From Streptomyces lydicus (GTDB lineage Bacteria > Actinomycetota > Actinomycetes > Streptomycetales > Streptomycetaceae): DNA of 64,000 nucleotides. Position numbers and translations under genes: made by a program. The stretch covers positions 5,952,001 to 6,016,000 of the forward strand of contig NZ_RDTE01000003.1 in assembly GCF_004125265.1 (NCBI RefSeq). The letters run 5' to 3'. Positions 41,157 to 48,227 of this stretch are shown here, one piece after another (positions within the stretch are counted from its first letter, which is position 1; each line of letters starts with the position of its first letter). The notes below the pieces were generated by a model. That model was not told the DNA's origin. It did no database searches and was given only the letters and a program-made list of their open reading frames with translations.

Positions 41157-41721
41157 CGCGTTCCTCTCGTTGGTGGTTCGGTCGGATCATGCGATGGAGC
41201 ACCGCCCCCGCCGGCTGTCCTTTTTCGGCGGGTGCGGGGATCGGGGCGCCGCCTACGGGCGGCGGGTACGTGGGGGCGGTTCTGTACGCGACGGCGGCGG
41301 CCTCGACGCCGGCGGCGTACGCGTCGGTCTTGAATTCGCACCACACGGTTTTGCCGATGCGCGGGTGACGGTCTACGCCCCACGCGTCGGACAGTTCCTT
41401 GACCACGAGCAACCCGCGGCCGTGCTCGACGGTATGGCGCACCTCGCAGATGCGGCAGACACGCGGCATGTCTCGGCCGAAGTCGTACACCTCGATACGG
41501 ACGCTCGCGGTGTCGGCGATCAGCCGGACGCGGAACGAGTGATCGCGGGCGCCGTACCGGACTGCGTTCGTCGACAGCTCGGAGGCGCAGACGAGCATGT
41601 CGTCGAGCCGGTCATGTTCCGATCCGAGCTGGGTCAACTGTCCGGAGATGAAGGCTCGTACGGCTCCGGGGGCATCGGGGGTGGGGGCGTACAGGATTTC
41701 GGCGGTGTGCGGCTCAACCAT
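41044..41721 (-). CDS. RsbW-like ATP-binding protein with Pro-rich tail
   Basis: A 225-residue protein. Residues 1-140 are a GHKL ATPase domain with the N-box ELSTNAVRYG near 48, G1 EVYDFGRDMP near 76 and HGRGLLVVKEL near 99. Then comes a Pro/Arg-rich tail with no fold, whose last 37 codons overlap the graspetide precursor gene in a different frame. ATG 41721 has GAGGGG five bases upstream and overlaps the end of a small membrane peptide gene. It lies immediately upstream of the RiPP genes in one operon, so it is a likely regulator. Confidence 0.85.
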   Translation of the reverse strand: MVEPHTAEILYAPTPDAPGAVRAFISGQLTQLGSEHDRLDDMLVCASELSTNAVRYGARDHSFRVRLIADTASVRIEVYDFGRDMPRVCRICEVRHTVEHGRGLLVVKELSDAWGVDRHPRIGKTVWCEFKTDAYAAGVEAAAVAYRTAPTYPPPVGGAPIPAPAEKGQPAGAVLHRMIRPNHQREERDVQLRGTHPDGNPAPAGPPHAPPVGHPPVRAVPGRRG

Positions 41722-41812
41722 GACGGCCCCTCATAACGCCCACAGCAAGGATGAATGCGAGTGCGAAAAGGCACGTGAGATACGTGATCTGACGCCGCAG
41801 GTCCCGGCGCAT
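41714..41812 (-). CDS. Very small single-span membrane peptide
   Basis: A 32-residue peptide: a basic start (MRRDLRRQ), a hydrophobic helix (ITYLTCLFALAFILAVGV) and a basic end (MRGRHG). Its ATG overlaps the upstream stop as TAATG and its own stop overlaps the next ATG by eight bases, so it sits between two coupled genes in the cargo operon. Those overlaps and the positive-inside topology are the evidence for it. The function is unknown. Confidence 0.55.
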   Translation of the reverse strand: MRRDLRRQITYLTCLFALAFILAVGVMRGRHG

Positions 41813-42288
41813 TAGCTCACCTCGCAAAGGGCGAGCAGCCGTCGGCGCGGTTTCCGGTGTCGGCCGGCGCCCGCATAGGAGCGAGCGCTCTCTGCGGGTA
41901 CCGGGGACGGCGCGGGCCTGCGGACCGGAAGGGGGTAGACGCACAGCGTGTAACGCGCGTCGTAGTCGGTGACGACGAGCTGAAAGGGGTGTCCCCCGGC
42001 GAGGGTGCGCATGGTGTCGTCGTATCGCTCGTCGCTGTCGGACCACGCGCGCAGGTCGTCGTCGGGGCGCGGGCAGCCGGGGCCGGCCTCGGTCACCGGT
42101 GCCCCGCCGAGGTACGGCTCGGCGGGGCCCGGGGACAGCAACCGGGCGTAGCGTCGCGCGGTACTGCGGGCCCAACGGGCGGCGAGTCGGGGCGTAGCGG
42201 CGCGGTAGGTGGTGAGGGGGATCTCGCGGCGGTTGCCGGCGAGACCCTCGGCGACAACTTCGCACCGGTAGGCATGGGGTGGTGGCAC
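41812..42288 (-). CDS. Hypothetical protein
   Basis: A 158-residue Arg/Pro-rich protein with a central segment WSDSDERYDDTMRTLAGGHP and VVTDYDARYTLCVYPL; no domain is recognised. The GTG at 42288 is preceded by GGAGG at nine bases. Its TAA overlaps the ATG of the 32-residue membrane peptide. It belongs to the leftward operon that leads into the graspetide genes. Confidence 0.65.
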   Translation of the reverse strand: MPPPHAYRCEVVAEGLAGNRREIPLTTYRAATPRLAARWARSTARRYARLLSPGPAEPYLGGAPVTEAGPGCPRPDDDLRAWSDSDERYDDTMRTLAGGHPFQLVVTDYDARYTLCVYPLPVRRPAPSPVPAESARSYAGAGRHRKPRRRLLALCEVS

Positions 42289-42436
42289 TGTCGGACCTCC
42301 GCGGCCGGTCCTGCTGTGGGAGTGCTTCGTGTTGGGCCCCGCCTCGCCGGCCGCTCGTTCTTTCGGTCGGCGAGGCGGAACGGCTGGGCCGCCCGGCGGG
42401 AGTCACGGGGGATTCTCGACCGCCGGGCGACCCTGC

Positions 42437-42934
42437 TTAGGGGCGCCGCTGCGTAGTTCGGCGTTGGCTGGTGACCGTGGCGAGTCCGAAGTACAGCCGG
42501 TCGCACGTCGCCGCCGCGTCGAGGTACTCGTCGACCTCGGCGCGGGACGCAGTCGACGACAGCTCGTCGAGCCCGACGGCGAGCAGTACCTGACCGAGCC
42601 CGGCGACGACCTGCGTCCATCGGGGGTGTTTCGGTAGGCGTAGCGCGTACGGCGAGCCGTCGAAGTGCACGAGAGTGACACCGCCGTCGTGAACGGTTAC
42701 CCGCTCGCCGACGTCCGGCAGAGCGGGACCGGGCGGGCGGGCGCCGAGCGACGCGGCAACGATGCTCATCTGCCGCTCGACCTCGACCGGGTTGGCGTCC
42801 TCGAACTGTGGCGCCGGGTAGGTCAGCAGCACGGGCGAGAACACCCGCCCGTCGATGGTGTGGTCGAGCCACATGCGCGCATTGATCGTTGCGATCAGAC
42901 CGGGCGTCGGCGAGGGAAGAGCGAGCGTGGTCAT
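42437..42934 (-). CDS. Hypothetical protein
   Basis: A 165-residue mixed alpha/beta protein (RMWLDHTIDGRVFSPVLL, then TLVHFDGSPYALRLPKHPRW) with no recognised family. Its ATG shares one base with the stop of the upstream 64-residue gene (TGATG), so they are translated together. Genes of this type recur upstream of ATP-binding proteins in Streptomyces cargo clusters, as I recall, with no known function. Confidence 0.65.
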   Translation of the reverse strand: MTTLALPSPTPGLIATINARMWLDHTIDGRVFSPVLLTYPAPQFEDANPVEVERQMSIVAASLGARPPGPALPDVGERVTVHDGGVTLVHFDGSPYALRLPKHPRWTQVVAGLGQVLLAVGLDELSSTASRAEVDEYLDAAATCDRLYFGLATVTSQRRTTQRRP

Positions 42935-43128
42935 CAGTCGCGCCCCGCTTTCCGCATGAGTACCTTTGTGACGGATTCGACGAGGCTGTCGGGGTCAGCC
43001 GGCAGCAGCGCGTCGAGCTCGCAGACGACGCGTGATCCGCCGGGGCCGGACGCCCCGGGGTAGATCTGCTTCGTCAAGCCCTGCGACGTGCCGCAGATGG
43101 CGCACCGGGCACGGGTGTAGGCGCTCAC
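42934..43128 (-). CDS. Small CxxC protein
   Basis: A 64-residue protein with a possible zinc site: CAICGTSQG near residue 9 plus a Cys in VVCELD. It is probably a small DNA- or protein-binding adaptor. The GTG start at 43128 overlaps the upstream TGA (GTGA) and the stop overlaps the next ATG, so it is embedded in the operon. Confidence 0.6.
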   Translation of the reverse strand: MSAYTRARCAICGTSQGLTKQIYPGASGPGGSRVVCELDALLPADPDSLVESVTKVLMRKAGRD

Positions 43129-43661
43129 CGGGCGCTGTCCAAATCCCTCGTTGCGAGCGCCGCGGCATACGAGCCGTACAGCGCGTTTCCGTCGGTGAGG
43201 ATGGTGCCCGACGGCGGGACGATCCAGGTCCGCGAGTTCTGCGTGCGCGGCGCGACGATCGACGGGTGCGGTACCGAGATCGTGTTGCCGGCCGTGACGA
43301 CGGTCGCCTCGGGCAGGTCCCAGTCAGCGACCGAGCCGGCCGGCACGAGCACCTCGACGTGCGTCTCGTTGTGCAGCACGGGCCCGACGGTCGCACCGCT
43401 GTCGCGAAGGTGCTGGACCGTCCGCCACCCGAGCGGCCGCGACATCCGGACGACGTCCCACCCGTGCCCGGCCGGCACGACGGCGAGTTCGCCCTTGTCC
43501 CACGCCATCAAGGCGTCAACGATGTTTGCGCCGGTGCCCTTAAGCCATTGCAGCGGTACCGAACTGTCGACACCGGCGGCGGCGTCGGCGAGATCCGCGC
43601 GGCGAATCTGTTCCTGTGGGCTTCGTGGGGTGCGCTCCGGCATCCTGTTGTTCTCGCTCAT
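43125..43661 (-). CDS. Hypothetical protein
   Basis: A 178-residue protein. After a charged N-terminus it contains WKGELAVVPAGHGWDVVR-like text (DKGELAVVPAGHGWDVVRMS, about 54-73) and a beta-rich half (VGPVLHNETHVEVLVPAGS) that loosely recalls the fold of small primase-polymerase-associated or regulatory proteins. I cannot assign a family. ATG 43661 has GGAG six bases upstream and overlaps the stop of the resolvase-like gene. Confidence 0.65.
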   Translation of the reverse strand: MSENNRMPERTPRSPQEQIRRADLADAAAGVDSSVPLQWLKGTGANIVDALMAWDKGELAVVPAGHGWDVVRMSRPLGWRTVQHLRDSGATVGPVLHNETHVEVLVPAGSVADWDLPEATVVTAGNTISVPHPSIVAPRTQNSRTWIVPPSGTILTDGNALYGSYAAALATRDLDSAR

Positions 43662-44071
43662 ACTCTGCTCCGCTCGGCGGTACGGGATGACCGCACGCCG
43701 CAGCGCGCGGTCGCGAGAAAGGCAGCGTGCTCGGCGAGCCAGTCGAAGAGCTGAGCTCGCGTGTCCGCGACGTCGTCGCAGGTGTGATCCAGCGCAGCGA
43801 CGATGCCCTCGGCTCGTCCCTTGGCGATCGCTTCTCGGACCGAGTGCCACATCGGACGCTCGTCGAGCGGGGTTGAAAGCGGGGCGCTGTCGAGGATCTC
43901 GCCTGCGACTATCCACTCGCGGGCGTTCGCGAAGCGGCGCAGTTCAGCGAGGATGGCCGTTGCGCTCGTGCGAGGTCCATCGACGCACGCGTAGAGAACC
44001 ACAGTGGTTCGGCCGGCGGCAGCGTTCCCTAATCCCTGTCGGCGCCGCGTCTGCGCGGGGGTCCTGATCAT
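43658..44071 (-). CDS. Resolvase-fold-like protein without recombinase C-terminus
   Basis: A 137-residue protein with the alternating pattern of a serine-recombinase catalytic domain: VVLYACVDG at the start, AILAELRRFANAREW, DERPMWHSVREAIAKGRAEG, then a long helix. The catalytic Ser context (YARVSTxxQ) is YACVDGPRT, so the nucleophile is absent, and there is no DNA-binding C-terminus. It is therefore unlikely to recombine DNA. It heads the coupled series that runs into the graspetide genes; the regulator gene at 44220 is 148 bases upstream. Confidence 0.6.
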   Translation of the reverse strand: MIRTPAQTRRRQGLGNAAAGRTTVVLYACVDGPRTSATAILAELRRFANAREWIVAGEILDSAPLSTPLDERPMWHSVREAIAKGRAEGIVAALDHTCDDVADTRAQLFDWLAEHAAFLATARCGVRSSRTAERSRV

Positions 44072-44219
44072 GCCTGTAACGGTCCCGCTACAGCGCGTAT
44101 CCGTACAGAACGGGGGCGTACGACTTTGAACATTGCTCTGAGGCGAAGTCGCTCGTCACGTACGACTCAACGCACCGGGCGCGCGAAGAGTCGTACGCGG
44201 CGTACGAGTTGAATGCCTG

Positions 44220-45452
44220 TCAGAGCGCATTCTTGGCTGTCGCGGTCGGGAACCCGGATGTGCCGGGAACGGTGCCGATCAGCTTGGACACTCGACGAAG
44301 GCGAGCCGTCGACGCCTTCCCGACCTTCGACACGATGACCTGCGGCAGGGCCTGATGCCGTGCCCAATGCGGGGCGTTCCGAAGGGCCGATTCGAGAGTG
44401 TCGAGGCTCGCATCCCACATGCGGGCGTCAGCCTGCGCCATGGCCTTATCGAGCTCGTATCGGTTCTGTGCTGCTTTGCTGAGCTGTCCCGTGTCATGGA
44501 TGGAGTCGATCAAGGCAAGCGCCTTGCCGGTCTGCCCCAATGACACGTTGATGCCGACCGCCTGAGTGCTCGCCGACACGGGCCCGAAGAGCGTCCCGTG
44601 CGCCCGCACTTCCTGCCCCATGCGTGCGCCCGTGGCGTGCGACTGCGAGAGGTAGTCGGCTGCCCGGTCCTTGTTGCCCATCCTGCTCGCCACGACCGCG
44701 GCGAAGTTGATGTGTGAGCCGTAGACAGTGAGCTGCTCGGGGGTCGCACGAGAGAACCGCGGCTCGATGTCGACCGCAGCGCGCTCGGCGAGTTCTAGCG
44801 CTTCGGGCAGCCGGGCGTCACGCAGGTACACCCAGGATCGGCCCGAGACGACGAGCGCCTTTCGAAGATCGTCGCTCGCCTTCTCCGCGGCTCCCTGAGC
44901 GTGACCGATGGCTGCGTATGCGAGGTCGCGCACGCCCATCAGATTGGCGACGTACGCACAGATGCGATACGCGTCGGCCACCAGCCCCCACGCGGCGGCC
45001 TCTTCGCCGGCAGGCTGCTCGTGCAGCCGCGCGGCCGCCGAGCGGAGGAGAGGGGCGCCGATCGCGCCCGCTTCGGCGTAGTGGCCCTTCCAGTAGAGTT
45101 CCCAGCCTTGACGGGTGATCTCTTCGAGCTCGTCGAGGGTCGGTGCCTCGATCGTGGGCATGATCCCCGCCGCGGTGTCGTGCACCGCGTGCGAAAGGTC
45201 GCGCATCATCGTGCGGTCTTCCTGCCTCAGCGCGCGGCGCGGTGCCTGTTGCCCGAGGATCACGGAAGTATCGACGCTGAGCGCAGCGGCGATCTTGAGT
45301 AGGGTCGGCAGCGAAAGACGCTTGTCTTGCTCGGCTGCCTGGATGGTGGGGAGCGAGAGGCCCGTCATTTCCGCGAGATCGGACTGCTTGATCTCGCCGC
45401 CTCGAAGGATCTTGATCCGCTCGCCGTCGCTGTAATCGGACCACTGCGGCAT
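44220..45452 (-). CDS. HTH (XRE) regulator with TPR-like domain
   Basis: A 410-residue regulator. It has a near-N-terminal XRE helix-turn-helix (IKQSDLAEMTGLSLPTIQAA, about 20-39), then about 320 residues of TPR-like helices. ATG 45452 was chosen because GGAG lies eight bases upstream; the open frame continues 99 codons further without support. It is upstream of, and on the same strand as, the cargo operon ending in the graspetide genes. It is the prophage-side counterpart of the regulator at 27235, and may control the RiPP genes or act as a lysogeny regulator. Confidence 0.85.
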   Translation of the reverse strand: MPQWSDYSDGERIKILRGGEIKQSDLAEMTGLSLPTIQAAEQDKRLSLPTLLKIAAALSVDTSVILGQQAPRRALRQEDRTMMRDLSHAVHDTAAGIMPTIEAPTLDELEEITRQGWELYWKGHYAEAGAIGAPLLRSAAARLHEQPAGEEAAAWGLVADAYRICAYVANLMGVRDLAYAAIGHAQGAAEKASDDLRKALVVSGRSWVYLRDARLPEALELAERAAVDIEPRFSRATPEQLTVYGSHINFAAVVASRMGNKDRAADYLSQSHATGARMGQEVRAHGTLFGPVSASTQAVGINVSLGQTGKALALIDSIHDTGQLSKAAQNRYELDKAMAQADARMWDASLDTLESALRNAPHWARHQALPQVIVSKVGKASTARLRRVSKLIGTVPGTSGFPTATAKNAL

Positions 45453-45636
45453 ACTGAGTACTCCGTTCCTTGCTCGACACTTGGAACGGTACGCCTCGAA
45501 CCACCTTCGAAGCGACAGAAGTTGACCCCTGCCACCGGCGGGGGTCTTCGTCTGTTCGGGGGCAGGGCTGGCCCTGTCCTCCGGAAACGACGAAAGCGCC
45601 CCCGCCCGGCCGTGAGGCCAGACGAGGGCGCAGTCT

Positions 45637-46311
45637 TCATGAGCGGCGGCGTTCCGCCGGCAGTCCGAGGACGCTCGGGCTCGGTGGCGGTGATGGGTCG
45701 TCGGGGGGCGGTGCGCCGGCCCTGCGGCATACGAGCGCGTCGGGATCATCCGGCGGCGGTCGGAGGCTGTACCCGTCAGGGCATGTCTGCCCGTTGCGTC
45801 CGTCGGTTCCGTCTTTGCCGTCGACCCCGTCGCGTCCGTCCTTACCGGACTCGCCTGCGGGTCCGGCCGGCCCCGGGGGACCGGTCACGGTGGCGCCCGG
45901 CTCGCCCTTCGCACCGCTCGGCCCGGGGACCGGTGCCGGGGTCGACCCGGTCCTGCCGGGCTCGCCCTGGTCGCCCTTCGCTCCCCGGGCGCCGCGCGGT
46001 CCGGCCGGCCCGGGAATCGGAACCGGGACCTTCGCGCGGTCCGGCAGATTGTCGACCGCGGCCGCGGGGTCCGGCGCGGCCGGTGTGCCGCCCTTCGCCT
46101 TGATCTGTGCTCGCAGCACACGGACGTCGCCGGCGAGGGTCGACACCGCGTCGCCGCGGCGGTTCGCCTCGCTCGCGAGCTGCTCGGCGCGACCGTCGGC
46201 GTCGTCGATCCGCAGCCACACGAGGACGATCGCCCCGGACAGTACGAGCAGCACAGAGGCGACGGCGAACGTCCGCCACCGATGCGCGAGGGCGGCCTGA
46301 GCGCGTGTCAC
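45637..46311 (-). CDS. Membrane-anchored collagen-like protein
   Basis: A 224-residue protein. One N-terminal membrane helix (FAVASVLLVLSGAIVLVWL) is followed by a short coiled coil, then about 25 Gly-X-Y triplets between residues 95 and 170 (GPAGPRGARGAKGDQGEPG and similar). A Cys-containing Pro-rich tail ends the protein. The collagen-like part should form a trimeric stalk. Such proteins occur in actinophage genomes near tail or lysis genes. The GTG start overlaps the TGA of the upstream membrane/coiled-coil gene. It is the last gene of the late operon, and an imperfect hairpin follows at about 45596-45631. Confidence 0.8.
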   Translation of the reverse strand: MTRAQAALAHRWRTFAVASVLLVLSGAIVLVWLRIDDADGRAEQLASEANRRGDAVSTLAGDVRVLRAQIKAKGGTPAAPDPAAAVDNLPDRAKVPVPIPGPAGPRGARGAKGDQGEPGRTGSTPAPVPGPSGAKGEPGATVTGPPGPAGPAGESGKDGRDGVDGKDGTDGRNGQTCPDGYSLRPPPDDPDALVCRRAGAPPPDDPSPPPSPSVLGLPAERRRS

Positions 46312-46640
46312 GTCGGTTGTCCCCCTAGCTCGACGATGCGCTCGCGCAGCCTCGCATTCTCGGCCGTGAGCGTCGTGATCTGCGTCTGTAGCGCCGCCTT
46401 ATCGGCTCGCTCGCCGGCGAGCTCGGCGTACGCGGCGGCGAGCCGCGTCTCGTTCTCGGCGAGCTTCGCCTGCGCCTTGTCGCGTTCCTCTTGAAGTTGA
46501 TCGACGAGCATCGAGTACCCGCCGAGCACGGCCCCGGACTGCGAGGCACGGTTGGCGCCCCGTTGTCCGACGATGGCGGCCGCGGCCGCTGCGAGCCCGA
46601 CGACGATGGTCCCGACGGCGCCGAGCGTCGCAGCTTCCAC
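46308..46640 (-). CDS. Small membrane protein with coiled coil (possible lysis accessory)
   Basis: A 110-residue protein. A membrane helix spans residues 5-26 (LGAVGTIVVGLAAAAAAIVG), and a coiled coil of about 70 residues runs from 45 (QLQEERDKAQAKLAEN) to the end. This single-span plus coiled-coil plan resembles phage spanin/holin-like partners. It lies between the holin-like gene and the collagen-like gene, all on one strand, with a four-base overlap into the latter. Confidence 0.7.
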   Translation of the reverse strand: MEAATLGAVGTIVVGLAAAAAAIVGQRGANRASQSGAVLGGYSMLVDQLQEERDKAQAKLAENETRLAAAYAELAGERADKAALQTQITTLTAENARLRERIVELGGQPT

Positions 46641-46680
46641 GCGTGTGCCTCCGGTGGTGCAGGGTGAGCAGAGAGCACCC

Positions 46681-46962
46681 TTACGGGGCGAACGGCCCCT
46701 CGGCGGCGTCGGCGTTCGGCCCGAGCCCGACCGTCCGGGGCGGGGTCGCCGGGTCCTTGCTCTTCGGCAGGGTCGAGCCCGTGCCGAGCCGGCCTATCCG
46801 ACCGGCGACCCATGACTTCCCGGCCGCCAGGACGAGGGCGACGGGTGCCGCCCACCACACGGACACTTCGGCGAGCGCGGTCGCGAGGATGCCGAGGACA
46901 ACCTCGGTGCCAGTCCACAGCGCCCGCTCGACGACGTCGTACTTCAACTTGCTCCCGAACAT
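46681..46962 (-). CDS. Holin-like membrane protein
   Basis: A 93-residue protein with two hydrophobic stretches (TEVVLGILATALAEV and WWAAPVALVLAAGKSWVAG) followed by a hydrophilic tail with a Pro/Lys segment. Size, topology and position right after the endolysin gene fit an actinophage holin. ATG 46962 has AAGGAG seven bases upstream. The gene would form the membrane lesion that releases the endolysin. Confidence 0.75.
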   Translation of the reverse strand: MFGSKLKYDVVERALWTGTEVVLGILATALAEVSVWWAAPVALVLAAGKSWVAGRIGRLGTGSTLPKSKDPATPPRTVGLGPNADAAEGPFAP

Positions 46963-46985
46963 GAGTCTTCTCCTTACGGGGGGTG

Positions 46986-47918
46986 TCAGGCGACGACGGT
47001 GAATCCGTGTGCCTTGCCGAGCCGGTCGAGCGAGGTCTTGCCGGGGGTGCCGTCGGCCGCGCCGCCGGGCGCCGTGCCGGCGTAGCCGTACCGGAGTTGC
47101 AGCAGTGAGTAGGCGCTGCGGGTGGCCGTGCCGAAATGCCCGTCGGCGTAGCCGGGCGCGAGCAGCCCCTCGGCTACGAGGGCGTCTTCGACGATCTCGA
47201 CGCCGGCGTACGACACGGGCGTGCCGCTCTTCGGCGGGTCGACCTCGGATGCCTTGACGAGCCGCGAGAGGCTGACGACCCGCTTCGCCGCGGTGCCCGC
47301 GGGCAGCTTGAGTTTCTGCCCCGGCTTGATCTTGTTCGGGTCCTTGATCCCGTTGAGGTCGGCGAGCGCCTTCGCGGTCGTCCGGTGCGCCGCAGCGATC
47401 TCCGACAGGGTATCGCCCGTCTTGACCGTGTAGGTCGCCCCGGACGTCGACGGGGTGCTGCTCGCCGCCTTGTACTTCGGCCGGCCGTAGCCGACGATCG
47501 TCGCCGCGGTCCGCACGCGCCGCGCGCAGACGTTCGCCGAGTTGCCCTCGATCGTGAAGACGTTCCCGCCGCTCACTCCGGTGACGATGCCGACATGGTC
47601 GATCGCTCCGATCGAGTTCGAGCCGGCCCAGTCGAAGAACACGATGTCGCCGCGCCTGATGCCCTTGACGTCGGCATGCCACTGTCCGGCGTCCTTGAAC
47701 CGCTGTGCGTGCCACGGGGTGTACGCGTAATCGGTACCGAAGCAGACCGTTTCTCGTTCGCCGGCGTCGACCGCGCAGCGCGTGATCATGGCATCGCACC
47801 ATGCGAAGTTGCCGGCGAACGCGTTGCCGTTCCGCTCCCGGTACCACGCCTGTATCGCGTTCGGCTCGCCGGTGCCGAGCCACTTCTCGGCCTGCGAGAG
47901 CATCCCTTCGAGGCTCAT
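46986..47918 (-). CDS. Endolysin (CHAP-LysM-peptidoglycan-binding)
   Basis: A 310-residue cell-wall hydrolase without a signal peptide, as usual when a holin is used. An N-terminal CHAP amidase/peptidase domain (residues 1-145) has the catalytic Cys in FAWCDAMI (about 41) and His in AIDHVGIVTG (about 109). A LysM domain (YTVKTGDTLSEIAAAH, about 158-173, ending in QKLKLP) and a C-terminal peptidoglycan-binding segment (GYADGHFGTATRSAYSLLQ) follow. ATG 47918 overlaps the TGA of the upstream small gene. It lies 24 bases before the holin gene. Confidence 0.93.
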   Translation of the reverse strand: MSLEGMLSQAEKWLGTGEPNAIQAWYRERNGNAFAGNFAWCDAMITRCAVDAGERETVCFGTDYAYTPWHAQRFKDAGQWHADVKGIRRGDIVFFDWAGSNSIGAIDHVGIVTGVSGGNVFTIEGNSANVCARRVRTAATIVGYGRPKYKAASSTPSTSGATYTVKTGDTLSEIAAAHRTTAKALADLNGIKDPNKIKPGQKLKLPAGTAAKRVVSLSRLVKASEVDPPKSGTPVSYAGVEIVEDALVAEGLLAPGYADGHFGTATRSAYSLLQLRYGYAGTAPGGAADGTPGKTSLDRLGKAHGFTVVA

Positions 47919-48154
47919 GCCGCGTTGCCCCCTTCGGGTTCCGCGGCGGGCGCCGCGTTGGCGGCCGGCTCGTCGTCCTGGTCGGCGGCGGCGTCCGAGG
48001 TGTGGAACACACCGGCCATGTCCGGCGGTCCGAACCGCTCGCGCAGCAACGTCTCTTCGTTCTCGACGGTCGGGCCGTTGCCCGTACGCCGGATGAGCCG
48101 TGCCTGCTCTTCCTGGTCGGGCCGGCCTTCGACCGGCCGCTCTTCCTGGCCCAT
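47915..48154 (-). CDS. Small acidic phage protein
   Basis: A 79-residue protein rich in Glu, Asp and Ala (ERPVEGRPDQEEQARLIRR at the start, DAAADQDDEPAAN near the end) with no recognised domain. ATG 48154 has a strong GAAGGAGGG site. The terminal ATGA couples it to the endolysin gene, so it may be a translation leader or lysis-module accessory. Confidence 0.7.
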   Translation of the reverse strand: MGQEERPVEGRPDQEEQARLIRRTGNGPTVENEETLLRERFGPPDMAGVFHTSDAAADQDDEPAANAAPAAEPEGGNAA

Positions 48155-48180
48155 GGGTGAGCCCTCCTTCGGGCATGAGA

Positions 48181-48207
48181 AAAGCCCCGGCCGACCGGCA
48201 CGGGGCG
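48181..48207 (-). terminator. Hairpin with T-run between tail and lysis genes
   Basis: GCCCCG at 48185-48190 pairs with 48202-48207. Read leftward, four T's follow (A's at 48181-48184). It lies 21 bases behind the beta-helix tail gene, so tail and lysis transcripts can be separated. Confidence 0.65.
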
Positions 48208-48227
48208 AGCTGTAGAGGCGAGGTGCG

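Noticed and set aside
43658..44071. Functional serine recombinase
   Set aside because: The catalytic serine context is missing and there is no DNA-binding C-terminal domain.
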